Shown: positions 6,901-14,401, counted from the first letter of the stretch. The stretch is 64,000 nt of DNA from an uncultured Burkholderiales bacterium (GCA_943908475.1 CALTTG010000003.1:62001-126000); one strand, 5' to 3'. Translations and numbers: made by a program. Notes: generated by a model not told the origin, from the sequence alone.

Positions 6901-9105
6901 ATGCAATCCGCCCAAGCCTCGTGGCGCCGGTGGCTGTCCAGCGGATTGCTGGGCTTGGCTGCCCTGTCTGCTCAAGCCGACATCGGCCCCATCCCCACCA
7001 CCTTGAAGGGTGTGCCCGTGCCATCGGTGCCGGGCTTGCTCGATGGGCCATCGCCCATCGTGGTCAACCCTCAACAAGCCATCGCCCTGGGCAAGGCCCT
7101 GTTCTGGGACCGCAATGTGGGCAGCGACGGCATGGCGTGCGCCTCGTGTCACTTCCATGCAGGGGCCGACCGCCGCGTTCGAAACCAGATCGCTGCAGGT
7201 GGTCGACACAGCCCATCCCCGAACTTCGACATCGGCGCCGATGGGTTGCGACGGGGGCCCAACCAGACCCTGACACTGCGAGACTTTCCGCTCACCCAAT
7301 CTCGCGAGCCGCTGACCGAAATCGAGGTGGTGGGCATGGCCCGCTACACCGATGATGTGGTGGGATCCTCGGGCAGTTTCGGTGGCACCTTCAAATCGGT
7401 CGAGTACAGCGACGTCGCGGACGATGGCTGTGATCGCAGTCCCGATGCCATTCATCGACTGGCCGGCGTGGGCACCAGACGGGTGATCGAGCGCAACGCC
7501 CCCACGGTGATCAATGCGGCATTCAATCATCGCGTGTTGTGGGATGGACGAGCCAACCACACCTTCAACGGCGTCAACGGACGAGGCCCCAAGGACGGGC
7601 AGGCGGGCGTGTGGACCCTGCAAGCAGATGGCTCCGTCACCAAGGTGACCCTGGCACTGCCTCATTCTTCCCTGGCCTCACAAGCCACCATGACACCCCT
7701 GAACGACCGGGAAATGAGTTGCCATGGCCGTACGCTGCCCGACCTGGGCCGCAAACTGCTGTACCGGACTGCCCTGGAGTCTCAGCTGGTGGCCAGCACA
7801 GACAGCGTGCTGGGCCCTTGGGCGTTGAGCCGACAACAAGCGGGTCAGCCCGGTTTGAGCGTGGACTACCTGACCTTGGTCAAGCGAGCCTTTGCGCCCC
7901 GCTACTGGGCGTATCTGAAACGTGACCGGTTCGGCAAGCCCGCAACCGGTGCACGAGGCGTGATGAGCCAGAACTACAGCCAGGCTGAGGCCAACTTTGG
8001 CTTGTTTTTCGGCGTGGCGTTGCAGCTCTATCAGAGCACGCTGGTGTCAGACGACTCCCCCTTTGATCGAAGCCCTCGGGATGCTAAGAACCTGCCCACG
8101 AGCCTGACCCCCGCACAGCTTCGGGGCCTGCATGTCTTCCGCCGCGCACATTGCGCGATGTGCCACACCGGCCCCAACTTCACGACCGCTGCGGTGGATG
8201 TGAATGCCGCATTGGTGAGCAGCCGACCCTGGGCCTTCGGGGGGGCAGGCTTCAGGAACGTCACGTCCAGCAATGTGGTCACCCGCATGGCCGGCCACAA
8301 AGGATTCGGGCTCATCGACACCGGTTTTGCAGCAACGGGTGTGGGCCATGATGATTGGGACCGAGGGCTGGGTGGCCGAGACGAGTGGGGACAAGACATC
8401 GCCTTGGCCTCTCAGTACCTGCAGTTGCTGCAAGGCAAAGCCAGTGCGGTTCAAGATGCACGGGTGCTGGCCGTGAGGCCCTGCGACCTCGCTGCCCCCC
8501 TGGCCATGGATCGCAGCACCGCCACCAAACACTACTTCACGCGCGTGCAGGGGCTGCAAGCTCAAGCACAGTCCACCATGGGCTGCTTGAACCCTGCGGG
8601 CGCCCTGATCCCCACACCTGCTGCGGCGGCGGCCGAATGGTCGTCCAGCACGAACAGCCGGATGCTGCTGGTGACCGATGCGGCCTTCAAGATCCCGACG
8701 CTCCGAAACGTCGAGTTGACCGGCCCTTACATGCACAACGGGAGCATGGCCACGCTGGAGGAAGTGGTGGAGTTCTATGCACGCGGCGGCAACTTCGAAG
8801 GCGCCTCCAAGCAATTCGGCACGGTGTTTCCCCAACCAGAACTGCAAAACGACCCTCAGGCCCGAGCCGACCTGGTCGAATTCCTCAAAGCACTGACGGA
8901 TGACCGAGTTCGCTACGAACGTGCACCCTTCGACCACCCGGCGTTGACCGTCCCGCACGGCCACACGGGAGATCGCACCCGCACCACGGCCGCCCATCCA
9001 CTCAGCTCCACACTGGCCAAAGACGAGGGGCTGGACATCCCTGCTGTGGGTGCGGCAGGCCGCAGCACACCGCTGCAGCCATTCAGTGCGCACCTGCCGC
9101 CTTGA
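6901..9105 (+). CDS. Large di-heme cytochrome c peroxidase-family protein (SACCP/CorB-like)
   Basis: A 734-residue exported protein with a signal peptide (SGLLGLAALSAQA). Two heme motifs are seen: CASCH at 80-84 and CAMCH at 418-422. The C-terminal GPYMHNGSMATLEEVVEFY is the family's usual element. At about 730 residues it is far longer than bacterial CcpA or MbnH (320-390). It is close in size to the surface-associated cytochrome c peroxidase encoded beside mopE, and to corB beside corA. The extra length is mostly the insertion between the two heme motifs. Start ATG 6901 has AAAGGAAG upstream. Together with the preceding PEP-CTERM copper protein it forms a second enzyme/substrate pair, perhaps making kynurenine. 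The 3' end overlaps the convergent pcuAC-like gene by 23 bases. Confidence 0.78.
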   Translation: MQSAQASWRRWLSSGLLGLAALSAQADIGPIPTTLKGVPVPSVPGLLDGPSPIVVNPQQAIALGKALFWDRNVGSDGMACASCHFHAGADRRVRNQIAAGGRHSPSPNFDIGADGLRRGPNQTLTLRDFPLTQSREPLTEIEVVGMARYTDDVVGSSGSFGGTFKSVEYSDVADDGCDRSPDAIHRLAGVGTRRVIERNAPTVINAAFNHRVLWDGRANHTFNGVNGRGPKDGQAGVWTLQADGSVTKVTLALPHSSLASQATMTPLNDREMSCHGRTLPDLGRKLLYRTALESQLVASTDSVLGPWALSRQQAGQPGLSVDYLTLVKRAFAPRYWAYLKRDRFGKPATGARGVMSQNYSQAEANFGLFFGVALQLYQSTLVSDDSPFDRSPRDAKNLPTSLTPAQLRGLHVFRRAHCAMCHTGPNFTTAAVDVNAALVSSRPWAFGGAGFRNVTSSNVVTRMAGHKGFGLIDTGFAATGVGHDDWDRGLGGRDEWGQDIALASQYLQLLQGKASAVQDARVLAVRPCDLAAPLAMDRSTATKHYFTRVQGLQAQAQSTMGCLNPAGALIPTPAAAAAEWSSSTNSRMLLVTDAAFKIPTLRNVELTGPYMHNGSMATLEEVVEFYARGGNFEGASKQFGTVFPQPELQNDPQARADLVEFLKALTDDRVRYERAPFDHPALTVPHGHTGDRTRTTAAHPLSSTLAKDEGLDIPAVGAAGRSTPLQPFSAHLPP

Positions 9106-9448
9106 TCCGATGGCGGGGAGACGGCGTGGCGCTCCCCGACACCACATCGGTCCCGGGCAATGGCCATGCGTCGACTTCTCGCAGGGTCATCACGTCGCCG
9201 TTCGAGACCATGCGGTGGATCACCACCCGGCCGGCCACCGCGGTTCGTGCGTCGATCAAGCGCTCGTCCGCACGCCCTTCATTGCGCAAGCGCTTGAACG
9301 AGATGGCACCGACCTGATGGGGCTCGACACTCGGCGCGGCATGCGGATGGGCCACCAGCACGTCAGCGCACCGAAAGGCATGGGCCCACGCACCCAGACT
9401 CAGGCTCAGCAGCCCCACTGCCAGAGCGATTCTGAACTCAGTGCGCAT
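9083..9448 (-). CDS. Copper chaperone PCu(A)C-like protein, C-terminally truncated
   Basis: A 121-residue periplasmic protein with a signal peptide (MRTEFRIALAVGLLSLSLGAWA). The body matches the first half of PCu(A)C chaperones, which deliver Cu(I) to cytochrome oxidase: AISFKRLRNEG, then His78-x-Met80 and Met87 in VVIHRMVSNGDVM. The family's second copper half-site, a glycine-rich turn followed by HxM, should come ~20 residues later. Instead the sequence changes to a Pro/Ser/His/Arg tail with no HxM. Typical length is about 150-165. The lost part lies where the gene runs into the end of the convergent di-heme gene, so a rearrangement probably cut it. ATG 9448 has GGGGAGG upstream; the 5' end overlaps the preceding gene by 11 bases. 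Confidence 0.65.
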   Translation of the reverse strand: MRTEFRIALAVGLLSLSLGAWAHAFRCADVLVAHPHAAPSVEPHQVGAISFKRLRNEGRADERLIDARTAVAGRVVIHRMVSNGDVMTLREVDAWPLPGTDVVSGSATPSPRHRIKAAGAH

Positions 9449-9914
9449 GACGCCTCCCCAAGTGGTCGGCACCTTGCACCTTCACCGTGTGACAAAACAA
9501 CGCCAGTTGGCGAAGGCGCTCAGGGGAGACGCCTTGCTCATCACGTTGGATCTGCTGGACCAAAGCGTCTGCCTCGGTGTCGGTCAACCCACTGAGGCGC
9601 AGTTGCGAAGGGTCCTTCAAGCCATCGCCTGCACACACGTGGATCACCCACCCCTGCCCAGCCTCCCGTTTGAGCAGCGCACGCCCACCTTGGGCGTGCT
9701 GGGTCCATCCAGCAACCGCCCAGTCGCCCAAGACGCTGACGGGCCCCACCATGAGCGGTGCCTGCGGTCGATCAAACTGAGCCTTCATGACCTGTTCGAT
9801 GTGGGCCATGTCAACAGATGCGGACGCCGCAATCGTGGGCGGCGCCGCCAGCGCTTGCGCGCCGGCCCACAAGAAGCAAGCGCCCACCAGGGCTCGAAAC
9901 CTCGGGGTGTTCAT
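9438..9914 (-). CDS. Copper uptake system-associated protein
   Basis: A 158-residue secreted protein with signal peptide MNTPRFRALVGACFLWAGAQALA. The core resembles small proteins annotated as copper-uptake-system-associated: IEQVMKAQFDRPQAPL, GDWAVAGWTQ, GGRALLKRE, then WVIHVCAGDGL and a helical C-terminus (ALVQQIQ, LRQLALFCH). Such proteins are usually encoded between a TonB-type copper receptor and PCu(A)C, as the surroundings here suggest. Its end overlaps the chaperone start by 11 bases and its start lies 12 bases after the receptor remnant. The C-terminal HLGRRHAH may bind metal. The molecular function is not established. Confidence 0.65.
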   Translation of the reverse strand: MNTPRFRALVGACFLWAGAQALAAPPTIAASASVDMAHIEQVMKAQFDRPQAPLMVGPVSVLGDWAVAGWTQHAQGGRALLKREAGQGWVIHVCAGDGLKDPSQLRLSGLTDTEADALVQQIQRDEQGVSPERLRQLALFCHTVKVQGADHLGRRHAH

Positions 9915-9926
9915 GGGGAACTCCGA

Positions 9927-10090
9927 TCAGAAGTTGGCACGCAAACCCACACGCAAGGTGCGCCCCGGCAGGGGGTAACCGGCGTTGTAGGTCTGGTGCG
10001 CATCGAACAAAGGCATCGTGGCGCAGGAAGTGTTCATGGTGTCAATCGCTGGTGGCAATGCGATCGCCGAAGTCGCCAGGCGACGTCGGC
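9927..10090 (-). pseudogene. 3' remnant of a TonB-dependent (copper) receptor
   Basis: The minus-strand frame ending at TGA 9929-9927 finishes with LFDAHQTYNAGYPLPGRTLR followed by VGLRANF, the characteristic last strand and terminal Phe of a TonB-dependent receptor. The frame is closed by a stop only ~55 codons upstream. Another frame just before it (about 10034-10110) reads RIPADLNADVAWRLRR, which resembles the preceding barrel strands, so at least one frameshift is present. The plug and most of the barrel (normally ~650 residues) are absent. The position, between a DUF2946 gene and the copper-uptake-associated gene, is where an OprC/NosA-type copper receptor belongs. Confidence 0.6.
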
Positions 10091-10092
10091 AT

Positions 10093-10455
10093 TCAAGTCA
10101 GCAGGGATGCGGTGCCCGACGGCACCGAGGCAAGCCTTCTCAGGCCCTGTGCGGGGCGCTTGCAGGTGGGGCTCTGGCATGCCCAGGCGCCCAAACGCGG
10201 ACGATGGCGTGAAGTCGGGCCGGCGGCCATGGCCTGCCCCCAGCACGCTTGGCAGTGATCCAGGTGAGCGCCCAGCGAAGAGGTGGGCTGATTGGAAGAG
10301 GCGATCGCCCCCTTGGCTTGGGAGCAGATCGCTGAGCTTGCCGCCAGAGCAGTGCTTTGAGCGTTGAACCATGCGCGTGGCCACACCAGCGCCCGCAGGA
10401 CGGCCAACACGACCCATCCCATGCGCTGTTCAACGAGCTGACGCCATGCCTTCAT
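10093..10455 (-). CDS. DUF2946-like protein, possibly degenerate
   Basis: About 120 residues from ATG 10455; the frame is open further up to ATG 10500. It shows a hydrophobic N-terminal helix (GWVVLAVLRALVW), an AICSQ element and the HCQACW motif, as in DUF2946 proteins such as the one at 241-648. After HCQACW the sequence loses the usual Pro-rich DUF2946 ending. In the frame used at 10140 the DNA still encodes APGHARAPPASAPHRA, which looks more like the original tail, so a frameshift is likely. It would have been the first gene of the decayed copper-import operon running left. Upstream it shares a promoter region with arsR. Confidence 0.45.
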   Translation of the reverse strand: MKAWRQLVEQRMGWVVLAVLRALVWPRAWFNAQSTALAASSAICSQAKGAIASSNQPTSSLGAHLDHCQACWGQAMAAGPTSRHRPRLGAWACQSPTCKRPAQGLRRLASVPSGTASLLT

Positions 10456-10495
10456 GCGACGATTTTTAGCATCTTCAGTGGACACTTTTTTATAT

Positions 10496-10511
10496 TTCAA
10501 TTATCATTGAA
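10496..10511 (+). promoter_or_regulatory. Probable ArsR operator
   Basis: TTCAA (10496-10500) and TTGAA (10507-10511) form an inverted repeat with a 6-base AT-rich spacer inside an AT-rich patch, like operators bound by ArsR/SmtB repressors. It ends 2 bases before the arsR start codon, so repressor binding would cover the start region, and no Shine-Dalgarno sequence fits there. Confidence 0.55.
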
Positions 10512-10513
10512 CC

Positions 10514-10864
10514 ATGGAAGAATCTGACGTCGTCAAAGCCCTCGCTGCGCTCGCGCAACCCATTCGCCTGAGGGTGTTTCGCGCCCTGGTGGTGGCGGGT
10601 CCTGCAGGACTCACCCCTGGGGCGCTGACCGAGCAATTGCAAGTGCCCGGCACGTCCTTGTCCTTCCACCTCAAAGAGCTGATGAACGCCTCGCTGGTCT
10701 CGCAAGAGCGCGAAGGCCGGCACCTGATCTACCGCGCCGCCTTCACGCAGATGAACGACTTGCTCGGCTACTTGACCGAGCACTGCTGCCAAGGCCAAGA
10801 CTGCAGCGCCCCCGAAGCCGCTGTGCCTCGCTCACGCAAGCCCAAGGCCTGCACCACCTGCTGA
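10514..10864 (+). CDS. arsR: ArsR-family arsenic-responsive repressor
   Basis: A 116-residue winged-helix repressor with a helix-turn-helix around residues 30-65 (LTEQLQVPGTSLSFHLKEL) and a beta-wing at 65-75 (EREGRHLIYRA). As(III)-binding cysteines appear to be C-terminal: Cys91, Cys92 and Cys97 (HCCQGQDC), plus Cys113 and Cys116. This resembles the Acidithiobacillus-type ArsR, which binds As(III) with a Cys-Cys plus Cys trio, and not the E. coli type with CVC in the recognition helix. It is first in the operon with arsI, two arsC genes and aqpS, and should repress it until arsenite binds. Confidence 0.9.
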   Translation: MEESDVVKALAALAQPIRLRVFRALVVAGPAGLTPGALTEQLQVPGTSLSFHLKELMNASLVSQEREGRHLIYRAAFTQMNDLLGYLTEHCCQGQDCSAPEAAVPRSRKPKACTTC

Positions 10865-10875
10865 CCGGAGACCCC

Positions 10876-11373
10876 ATGAAACGCTTCCACGTCCACATCC
10901 ATGTCGACGATCTGGCCCGCAACATTGACTTCTACGCCAAGATGTTCGGCTGTGAACCCACGCGGGTCGAGACCGACTATGCCAAATGGATGCTCGATGA
11001 GCCCGCGGTGAATTTCGCCATCTCCACCCGAGGGCACGGCCACGTCGGGCTGGATCACCTGGGCATTCAGGTGGACAACGACGCCGACCTCGCCACCCTG
11101 AAGGCCCAAGCCCAGGCCGCCGACCTCAGCCTGATTGACGAAGGCGCCACCACCTGTTGCTACGCCCGAAGCGACAAGCACTGGGTGATCGATCCGCAAG
11201 GACTGCCTTGGGAGCACTTTCAGACCCTGGGCACCATCCCCACCTTCCGTGAGGCCCCTGCGCCCACGCCAGAGGTGAGCGCCACCGCCGAGGCCAGCGC
11301 CTGCTGCGCGCCAACGCCTCGGGGCAAACCGATCACGATCCCCATCCAATCCAAAGGCAGCGGCTGCTGCTGA
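10876..11373 (+). CDS. arsI: ArsI/CadI-family VOC enzyme (C-As lyase type)
   Basis: A 165-residue vicinal-oxygen-chelate protein. In ArsI, Fe(II) cleaves the carbon-arsenic bond of trivalent methyl- or aryl-arsenicals using oxygen. Ligands matching known ArsI are His5, His61 and Glu113, and the vicinal pair Cys94-Cys95 in ATTCCYARSD is the organoarsenical-binding signature. Residues 1-125 are the catalytic domain. The tail adds a second Cys pair (SACCAP, 143-144) and a terminal GSGCC, which could be extra As(III) sites. It starts 11 bases after arsR with GGAG upstream. CadI annotation is the alternative name for the same family. Confidence 0.85.
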   Translation: MKRFHVHIHVDDLARNIDFYAKMFGCEPTRVETDYAKWMLDEPAVNFAISTRGHGHVGLDHLGIQVDNDADLATLKAQAQAADLSLIDEGATTCCYARSDKHWVIDPQGLPWEHFQTLGTIPTFREAPAPTPEVSATAEASACCAPTPRGKPITIPIQSKGSGCC

Positions 11374-11379
11374 CCCCAC

Positions 11380-11874
11380 ATGAACACACACACCCACAAC
11401 GTCTTGTTCATCTGCACGGGCAATTCAGCCCGATCCATCATGGCAGAAGGCATCTTGAACACACTCGGTGGCGGCCGCTTTCGGGCATGGTCAGCGGGAA
11501 GCCAGCCCAAGGGCGTCGTGCATCCCATGGCCTTGGACGTCCTCGCAGGGCTGGGCATGGCCCAAGGCGACTTCCGCAGCAAGAGCTGGGATGAGTTCGC
11601 ACGCGACGACGCTCCACCGCTGGACTTCGTGTTCACCGTCTGCGACAACGCTGCCGGTGAGGTTTGCCCGGTGTGGCCCGGCCAGCCCGTGACCGCGCAT
11701 TGGGGTGTGCATGACCCTGCAGCCATGGAGGGTGACCCCGAACGCCAGCGCCAAGCGTTCAACAACGTGGCGCAGATCCTCAAGCGTCGCATCGAACTGA
11801 TGCTGGCGCTGCCCGAGCAAAGCCTGTCCGCACTGTCCATCCAATCCCAGCTCAACGCCATCGGCAAAATCTGA
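11380..11874 (+). CDS. arsC: Arsenate reductase, LMW-phosphatase (thioredoxin-linked) type
   Basis: A 164-residue protein with the phosphatase-like P-loop CTGNSAR (Cys12 to Arg18) and the two relay cysteines Cys88 and Cys96 (VCDNAAGEVC), as in thioredoxin-dependent ArsC such as S. aureus ArsC. It reduces arsenate to arsenite. The full-length fold is present, with C-terminal helices of the kind seen in proteobacterial members. It lies 6 bases after arsI and 6 bases before a paralogue. Confidence 0.88.
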   Translation: MNTHTHNVLFICTGNSARSIMAEGILNTLGGGRFRAWSAGSQPKGVVHPMALDVLAGLGMAQGDFRSKSWDEFARDDAPPLDFVFTVCDNAAGEVCPVWPGQPVTAHWGVHDPAAMEGDPERQRQAFNNVAQILKRRIELMLALPEQSLSALSIQSQLNAIGKI

Positions 11875-11880
11875 CCCGCC

Positions 11881-12384
11881 ATGACCGTCCACGTCCTGAT
11901 CCTTTGCACCCACAACTCGGCGCGCAGCGTCCTGTCTGAAGGCATGCTCAATCACCTGGCCCGCCTGCAGGGCCTGGATGTGCAAGCCCACAGCGCCGGC
12001 AGCGCGCCCAGCGGTCGACTCAATCCGTTTGCCATCGAGGCCTTGCAACATGCGGGCATCGACACTTCGGCCTACCGCAGCAAAAGCTGGGATGAGTTCA
12101 CCTCGCCCGAAGCTCCTCCCCTGTCCATCGTCATCACGGTGTGCGACAGCGCAGCCGCCGAAACTTGCCCGGTGTTCTTCGGTGGGCATGGCCAACCCGT
12201 GAAAGTTCACTGGGGCTACCCCGACCCCTCGAATGCCGAGGGGGGCGACGAGGGCAAGCGCCGTGCGTTCGAGCTCACGCGCCAGGCCATTGGCTACAAG
12301 ATGCTGCAGTTGCTGGCCCTGCCACTGGCCACCCTGCCGAGCGACGAGCTGCAGCAAGCGTTGTTGAACATCGCCAAGTCGTGA
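11881..12384 (+). CDS. Second arsenate reductase-like protein (ArsC paralogue)
   Basis: A 167-residue paralogue of the preceding arsC with the same catalytic set: CTHNSAR loop (Cys9 to Arg15), RSKSWDEF, and relay cysteines Cys88 and Cys96 (VCDSAAAETC). It is probably also an arsenate reductase. The divergence between the two (CTGNSAR versus CTHNSAR, different C-termini) suggests an old duplication or separate acquisition, possibly with different thiol partners. All catalytic residues are kept, so it is not obviously decayed. Confidence 0.82.
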   Translation: MTVHVLILCTHNSARSVLSEGMLNHLARLQGLDVQAHSAGSAPSGRLNPFAIEALQHAGIDTSAYRSKSWDEFTSPEAPPLSIVITVCDSAAAETCPVFFGGHGQPVKVHWGYPDPSNAEGGDEGKRRAFELTRQAIGYKMLQLLALPLATLPSDELQQALLNIAKS

Positions 12385-12389
12385 GCATC

Positions 12390-13055
12390 ATGATCACGCT
12401 GCGCGCCAGACTGCTGAGCGAACTGCTGGGCACCGCCCTGCTGCTGACCGTGGTGATTGGCTCGGGCATCATGGCCGAGCAACTGTCGGGGGGGCAAGTG
12501 GCCATCGCTTTGTTGGCCAACACCCTGGCCACCGTGGGCGGCCTGTACATCCTCATCGAGGTGTTTGGCCCCATCAGTGGCGCACACTTCAACCCGGCCG
12601 TCACCAGCGTCATGGCCTGGCGCGGCGACTTGTCGCGTTCACTGTGGCTGCCCTACGTGATGGCGCAACTGCTGGGCGCCATGCTGGGTGCCTGGTTGGC
12701 CCACGCCATGTTCGACCTGAGCATCCTGCAGTGGTCCACCAAAGTGCGCAGCGGCACCGGGCAATGGATCGCCGAGGCGGTGGCCACCGCCGGCCTGCTG
12801 CTGGTGATCTTGAGAGCCCCCAGCGCTCGGGTGGCCCCCATGGTGGCGGCCTACATCGGCGCGGCCTACTGGTTCACGGCCTCGACCTCGTTCGCCAACC
12901 CGGCTGCGGCCTTTGGGCGCATGTTCTCGGACACCTTTGCTGGCATTGCACCGGCCAGCGTGCCCGCGTTCATGGCGGCGCAACTGGTGGGGGCCGCCCT
13001 CGGGTGGGGGCTGCACCGCAGCCTGGGCGTGAACACGGAATCCCGTCCGGGCTGA
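12390..13055 (+). CDS. aqpS: Aquaglyceroporin AqpS-like (MIP family)
   Basis: A 221-residue, six-helix MIP channel. The two NPA boxes are at 68-70 (HFNPAVTS) and 170-172 (SFANPAAAFGRM). In arsenic operons AqpS conducts neutral arsenite out of the cell down its gradient after ArsC makes it, as described in Sinorhizobium meliloti. No ArsB or Acr3 pump is present nearby, which supports this role. ATG 12390 was chosen; GTG 12381, overlapping the arsC paralogue stop, is possible. It is the last gene of the ars operon; the next gene is convergent. Confidence 0.87.
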   Translation: MITLRARLLSELLGTALLLTVVIGSGIMAEQLSGGQVAIALLANTLATVGGLYILIEVFGPISGAHFNPAVTSVMAWRGDLSRSLWLPYVMAQLLGAMLGAWLAHAMFDLSILQWSTKVRSGTGQWIAEAVATAGLLLVILRAPSARVAPMVAAYIGAAYWFTASTSFANPAAAFGRMFSDTFAGIAPASVPAFMAAQLVGAALGWGLHRSLGVNTESRPG

Positions 13056-13069
13056 AGGTCAGCTGCCGG

Positions 13070-13486
13070 TCAGCTCATCGAGCATGACCGCAACATCTCG
13101 TGCTGCAAGCCCCAGTGCTCGACGGCGGTTTGCAACACCATGGACTCGCCGGGATCGACCCGGTCGTCCACTTCGGCCAACTGCACACACAGCCGCAACA
13201 CACGGCGTCGCAGCGCAGGCGATTGAACCTCGCTCATCAGGTTGATCAGGGTGCGCTCATCGACCGGGCACGCATCGGCCCAAGTGAGCTGCCCGCTGGA
13301 CAGCAGGTCTTCGCAGAAGCAGTCCAGCACCTCCAAAAGGGCCTGGCGGCTCAGGCCCAATTGGTCATGGGCGGCCAAGCGGTCGAGCAAGTCGATTTCG
13401 GCCTCGCCAATGTCGCCATCGGCGACCACCGTCAAGGCCACGATGCGAGCGGCGGCCTGGGGGCTGTTGATGGGGTAGTTCCGCAT
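13070..13486 (-). CDS. TerB-like protein
   Basis: A 138-residue soluble, all-helical acidic protein with TerB-like repeats: ARIVALTVVADGDIGEAEIDLL near the start and LCVQLAEVDDRVDPGESMVL near the end. The paired D-G/D-x-D-x-E segments resemble those of TerB/DUF533-type domains and may bind metal. Start ATG 13486 has AAGGA upstream. It follows the YccA-like gene by 25 bases on the same strand, suggesting a two-gene operon. The function in this class is unknown beyond stress association. Confidence 0.6.
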   Translation of the reverse strand: MRNYPINSPQAAARIVALTVVADGDIGEAEIDLLDRLAAHDQLGLSRQALLEVLDCFCEDLLSSGQLTWADACPVDERTLINLMSEVQSPALRRRVLRLCVQLAEVDDRVDPGESMVLQTAVEHWGLQHEMLRSCSMS

Positions 13487-13511
13487 GATCGAGTCCTTGT
13501 CTGAGAGCGGC

Positions 13512-14192
13512 TCACTCGTCCGAGCTGGCAAAGCCAAACAGGCTCAGCAAGCTGGTGAACAGGTTGAAAATGGACACGTACAGACCCACGGTGGCCAGCA
13601 CGTAATTGGTCTCACCACCGTGGACGATGCGGCTGGTCTCGAACAGGATCAAGCCCGCCGACAGCAGCGCGACCATGGCCGAGACGGCCAAGCCCAAAGC
13701 CGGCAGCTGCAGAAACACGGCAGCCAGCCCGGCCAACAGGGCGATCACCATGCCGGCAAACAGGAAGCCCCCCATGAAGCTGAAGTCGCGCCGGGTGGTG
13801 AGCACCCAAGCCGACAACGCCAGGAAGGTCGCACCAGTGGCCGTGAGTGCCAGGGTGACGACTTGCGCGCCACCGGGCATGGCCAGTGACTTGGACAGCA
13901 CCGGCCCCAGCGTGTAACCCATGAAGCCGGTCAAGGCGAACACCGCGGGCAGCGCCCATCCGCTGTTCTTGAATTTGTGCACCGCAAACAGCAAGCCGAA
14001 GTAGCCCACCAAGGTCAACACAAGGCCGGGGGCGGGCCACTGAAACGCCACGCTGGCCGCCGCCATGGCGGCACTGAACAGCAGCGTCATGGACAACAGC
14101 GCGTAGGTGTTTCGAAGCACGCGGCTGCTGGCTTCAGCGAGATGCTCGCCGCTCGAGCGAGTGCTCGGATGGATGGTCGTCAGATCATTCAT
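13512..14192 (-). CDS. Bax inhibitor-1/YccA-family membrane protein
   Basis: A 226-residue integral membrane protein with about seven hydrophobic helices. Family features are the N-terminal RNTYALLSMTLLFSA helix, TGFMGYTLGPVL, and the C-terminal SRIVHGGETNYVLATVGLY signature of BI-1/YccA proteins. E. coli YccA modulates the FtsH protease, and the wider family acts as a pH-sensitive calcium leak. The gene is the first of a pair with the TerB-like protein and has a ~210-base upstream gap, shared with the divergent DUF3616 gene, in which I see no clear motif. Confidence 0.85.
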   Translation of the reverse strand: MNDLTTIHPSTRSSGEHLAEASSRVLRNTYALLSMTLLFSAAMAAASVAFQWPAPGLVLTLVGYFGLLFAVHKFKNSGWALPAVFALTGFMGYTLGPVLSKSLAMPGGAQVVTLALTATGATFLALSAWVLTTRRDFSFMGGFLFAGMVIALLAGLAAVFLQLPALGLAVSAMVALLSAGLILFETSRIVHGGETNYVLATVGLYVSIFNLFTSLLSLFGFASSDE

Positions 14193-14401
14193 GGTGTCGA
14201 GTCCTCAATGAGTGGTTGGATGAACGACCCCACTCTGCGACACGGCGGCCCTCTGGAAAAAGCAGCCTTTTGCAGAGGCCAACATCGAAAAAAACTGAAC
14301 CAGATGGGACGTGTACGTCCTAGACTTTGCTCAGGGCTGCGGGGGCCAACATGCCGCGCAGCACACCCGCCCCTTGGGCGTGTTTGGCCTGGAGAAGCCT
14401 G

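Noticed and set aside
12141..12389. N-terminal extension of aqpS into the arsC paralogue
   Set aside because: It is an out-of-frame reading of arsC; the MIP fold begins at about 12390.
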